The position numbers were made by a program, and so were the translations under genes. A stretch of 6,666 nt of DNA from Planctomycetaceae bacterium (GTDB lineage: Bacteria > Planctomycetota > Planctomycetia > Pirellulales > Pirellulaceae), in assembly GCA_003506095.1 (NCBI GenBank), contig DNWZ01000406.1:1-6666 (forward strand), written 5' to 3'. Shown one piece after another: positions 5,217 through 6,666 of the stretch. The notes under the pieces were generated by a model. That model had not been told where the DNA came from. It ran no database searches and worked only from the letters and a program-made list of their open reading frames with translations. Position 1 is the stretch's first letter; every line of letters starts with the position of its first letter.

Positions 5217-6620
5217 ATGGACTCGAACTCGCCGGCAAGTTTCAAACGGATCTTTGTGCTGCATTGTCATCCGCTGGAACAGTATCCGCCAACGATGAAT
5301 TTGCTGAATCATTTCGGTCAGCTAGCGGGCTATTCAGTGGCTATCTGCACTTCCCGTAATGATAAAGGACTTGTTGAGTTTTCAGCTGCGCCTATTCACT
5401 TCAACCGGACGCAGTTTCCGAATCGTCGACTGACCCGATTTCGAAGGCTGGCTGCATTTCTTCAATTTCCGTTGCTGGCGTTGTGGAAGATGGTTTGCTT
5501 CCGGCCCGATGTCGTGCTTTACATCGAACCGCATTCGAGTTTTCCGGCGACTTTGTTTGGAATAATCAATTATCGACACCGGCTTTTGATTCACTATCAC
5601 GAATATTACGAACCCGATCACTTTCAATCGCCGGGAATGCGGCTGATCGCCTTCTATCATTGGTTTGAGAAAAAGCTCTTGTTCCGTCGGGCGGTTTGGA
5701 TCTCGCATACGAATGAGAAAAGACTGGAACTGTTTCATCGCGATCACCCGTCGATCGATCCGGCAAAGCTGAGGGTGATGGGGAACTTTCCACCAGCGAG
5801 TTGGAGGGAAGAGTCGCTAGAGGCTAAGAAGTTGCTAGTTGCTAGCGGCGAGTTGCTAGTTGCTAGAGATAAGTTGCGAGAGGCTAGTGGCGAGTTGCTA
5901 GAAAGACCATCACTTCGACTGGTGTATGTGGGGTCGGTGTCGTTGCATGATACGTTTATTGGACCGCTGGTTGAGTGGATTTTGGCTCGCGATGATGATG
6001 CGGTGACGCTGGATGTGTTCGCGTATAACGCGGATGAGAAGACGAAGGAGTTTCTAAGAGAGGCGGGAGGCGTGAGGCGTGAGGCTGGAGGCGAACTAGA
6101 GCAGGCGGGAGGTTGGAGACTGGAGGCTGGAGGTTGCCGCCTTCAGACTTCGGACTCAGGACTCCCGGCTCCAGAATCACCACTCCCGTCTCCAGACTCC
6201 GGCCTCCCGACTCCCATCTCCGGCCTCACGCCTGACGCCTCTCGCCTCACTCCTGCCCCCCGTGTTCGGTATTTTGAACAGGGGGTTGAGTATGATGATT
6301 TGCCTAAAGTGCTTGCGAATTATGATGTGGGAGTGATTTTGTATCGGTGCAATACGACCAATTATAAGTTTAATGCGTCGAATAAATTGTTTGAGTATCT
6401 GGCGTGTGGACTTGAGGTTTGGTATCCGCCGCAAATGTTGGGTGTGAAGCCGTATGCTCGTGATGATGCGTTTCCTCGGGTGATGGAGGTGAATTATGAG
6501 CGTCTTGATCAGGTCGATTTGGAATTGATGCGTAAAACTGATGGATTGCCGGATGCGCCGCCGCCGCCTTGTTGTGAGGATGAGTTTGAGAAGTTGTTGG
6601 CGGTGATGAGGGGGGAGTGA
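5217..6620 (+). CDS. GT4-like glycosyltransferase with two in-frame heptamer-repeat insertions
   Basis: This is a GT-B fold glycosyltransferase of 467 residues counted from the ATG at 5217. The frame is open further upstream to 4884, but that part overlaps the methyltransferase and has no glycosyltransferase features. The chain begins FKRIFVLHCHPLEQYPPTMNLL, then FRPDVVLYIEPHSSFPATL, HYHEYYEPDHF (126-136) and AVWISHTNEKRLELF. The C-terminal domain starts at LRLVYVGSVSLHD. GVEYDDLPKVLANYDVGVILY (from residue 356) follows, then NKLFEYLACGLEVWYP (389-404), with E393 and E400 in the donor-site region of the family. Two low-complexity blocks interrupt it. Residues about 200-228 lie in the linker between the two domains. 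Residues about 281-349 lie between two strands of the C-terminal domain. Both are built of DNA heptamers and keep the frame, and without them the protein would have an ordinary length of about 370. Past 6290 the coding strand is markedly rich in G and T. It is likely functional, since all family motifs survive. Confidence 0.82.
   Translation: MDSNSPASFKRIFVLHCHPLEQYPPTMNLLNHFGQLAGYSVAICTSRNDKGLVEFSAAPIHFNRTQFPNRRLTRFRRLAAFLQFPLLALWKMVCFRPDVVLYIEPHSSFPATLFGIINYRHRLLIHYHEYYEPDHFQSPGMRLIAFYHWFEKKLLFRRAVWISHTNEKRLELFHRDHPSIDPAKLRVMGNFPPASWREESLEAKKLLVASGELLVARDKLREASGELLERPSLRLVYVGSVSLHDTFIGPLVEWILARDDDAVTLDVFAYNADEKTKEFLREAGGVRREAGGELEQAGGWRLEAGGCRLQTSDSGLPAPESPLPSPDSGLPTPISGLTPDASRLTPAPRVRYFEQGVEYDDLPKVLANYDVGVILYRCNTTNYKFNASNKLFEYLACGLEVWYPPQMLGVKPYARDDAFPRVMEVNYERLDQVDLELMRKTDGLPDAPPPPCCEDEFEKLLAVMRGE
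5813..5900 (+). repeat. Degenerate heptanucleotide tract, consensus GTTGCTA
   Basis: GTCGCTA and GAGGCTA (5813-5826) are followed by a 4-bp interruption and then ten uninterrupted heptamers (5831-5900). Five of the ten are exact GTTGCTA. The others are variants such as GCGGCGA, GAGATAA, GTTGCGA, GAGGCTA and GTGGCGA. Three heptamers make 21 bp, so the peptide repeats every seven residues (LLVASGE, LLVARDK, LREASGE). The tract lies in the interdomain linker of the glycosyltransferase and adds about 30 residues. A pure GTTGCTA run would contain TAG every seventh codon, but every third unit here is changed at position 6, which removes those stops. Confidence 0.9.
6059..6135 (+). repeat. Degenerate heptanucleotide tract, consensus GGAGGCT (purine-rich arm)
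   Basis: Eleven consecutive heptamers can be counted, from AGAGGCG at 6059 through GGAGGCG, TGAGGCG, TGAGGCT, GGAGGCG and a diverged AACTAGA, to GGAGGTT, GGAGACT, GGAGGCT and GGAGGTT ending at 6135. The encoded peptide is a 7-residue repeat of the form REAGGVR, REAGGEL, EQAGGWR, LEAGGCR. The consensus has no stop codon in any of the six frames, which makes it easy to tolerate inside a gene. It is the left arm of the inverted repeat that continues after 6136. Confidence 0.92.
6060..6248. repeat. Long imperfect inverted repeat inside the glycosyltransferase gene
   Basis: The outer ends pair best: 6060-6086 against the reverse complement of 6222-6248 matches at 24 of 27 positions by eye. The interior arms also pair in part because the two heptamer families are complementary. 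The mRNA or single-stranded DNA could fold into a long stem centred on 6136-6221. Because it lies mid-gene it is unlikely to be a terminator; it looks like an inverted duplication of a repeat tract. Confidence 0.75.
6137..6255 (+). repeat. Degenerate heptanucleotide tract, inverted counterpart (pyrimidine-rich arm)
   Basis: Seventeen consecutive heptamers of the form NNNNCTC or NNNCCTC run from 6137 to 6255, for example CGGCCTC twice, CAGACTC, CCGTCTC, ACGCCTC and TCGCCTC. They resemble the reverse complement of the GGAGGCT family and start one base after the purine arm ends. They encode a Pro/Ser-rich 7-residue repeat (TSDSGLP, APESPLP, SPDSGLP, TPISGLT, PDASRLT), expected to be unstructured. 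The arm is longer than the purine arm (119 against 77 bp), so it expanded independently or was inverted only in part. Confidence 0.9.
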
Positions 6621-6623
6621 ATT

Positions 6624-6644
6624 GTGCTTAGTGCTTGGTGCTTG
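6624..6644 (+). repeat. Third heptanucleotide repeat, GTGCTTR, just after the last gene
   Basis: Three adjacent heptamers, GTGCTTA, GTGCTTG and GTGCTTG, begin 3 bp after the TGA at 6618-6620, and decayed copies may follow to about 6651. The consensus differs from the two families inside the gene but the period is again 7 bp. The tract may continue beyond the window. Confidence 0.7.
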
Positions 6645-6666
6645 TGTTTTGGTTCAGCGTGAAATG

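Noticed and set aside
6060..6248. Intrinsic terminator or intein/intron in the last gene
   Set aside because: No T-run follows the stem and coding motifs resume in the same frame. The insert is simple repeat with no splicing or endonuclease motifs.
5813..6255. CRISPR array
   Set aside because: The units are 7 bp and contiguous, with no unique spacers of about 30 bp between conserved repeats.
5956..6434. Reverse-strand open frames across the heptamer block
   Set aside because: They stay open because the repeat consensus has no stops on either strand. Their peptides are only the repeat read backwards plus the antisense of the glycosyltransferase.

Overview
The window holds a run of five co-directional (+ strand) genes for surface-polysaccharide assembly: four glycosyltransferases and one FkbM-like methyltransferase. 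A broken IS630-family transposase lies upstream of them. Everything convincing is on the + strand, and spacing within the run is about 10 to 95 bp, so the five genes are probably one or two transcription units of an O-antigen, capsule or exopolysaccharide locus.

Layout. 1-549 is the 3' part of an IS630-type transposase whose third catalytic acid codon (Glu) is now a stop. 550-1024 has no convincing gene, only a doubtful in-frame open stretch. 1058-1993 is a DUF6625-type glycosyltransferase. 2028-3029 is a GT2 (GT-A fold) glycosyltransferase. 3040-4176 is a GT4 (GT-B fold) glycosyltransferase. 4270-5136 is an FkbM-like class I methyltransferase. 5217-6620 is a second GT-B/GT4-like glycosyltransferase. 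Together they would build and decorate a repeat unit: the transferases add sugars one after another and the methyltransferase caps or modifies the product. Acceptors and donors cannot be read from the sequence.

The most unusual part is the last gene and its 3' flank. It carries two in-frame low-complexity insertions made of degenerate heptanucleotide units. The first has consensus GTTGCTA (5813-5900). The second has consensus GGAGGCT (6059-6135) followed by its inverted counterpart (6137-6255), which makes a long imperfect hairpin. A third heptamer family (GTGCTTR) starts just after the stop codon (6624-6644). Three families with different consensus but the same 7-bp period, two of them inside one otherwise intact enzyme gene, suggest a genome-wide class of heptameric repeats that can spread into coding loops. 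Rickettsial palindromic elements and cyanobacterial heptameric STRRs behave in comparable ways.

Organism. Base composition is moderate, Shine-Dalgarno signals are mostly weak, and from memory similar heptamer-derived peptides occur in predicted proteins of Planctomycetota (Pirellula/Rhodopirellula relatives). A planctomycete is therefore the best guess, but it is an inference and other environmental phyla remain possible.
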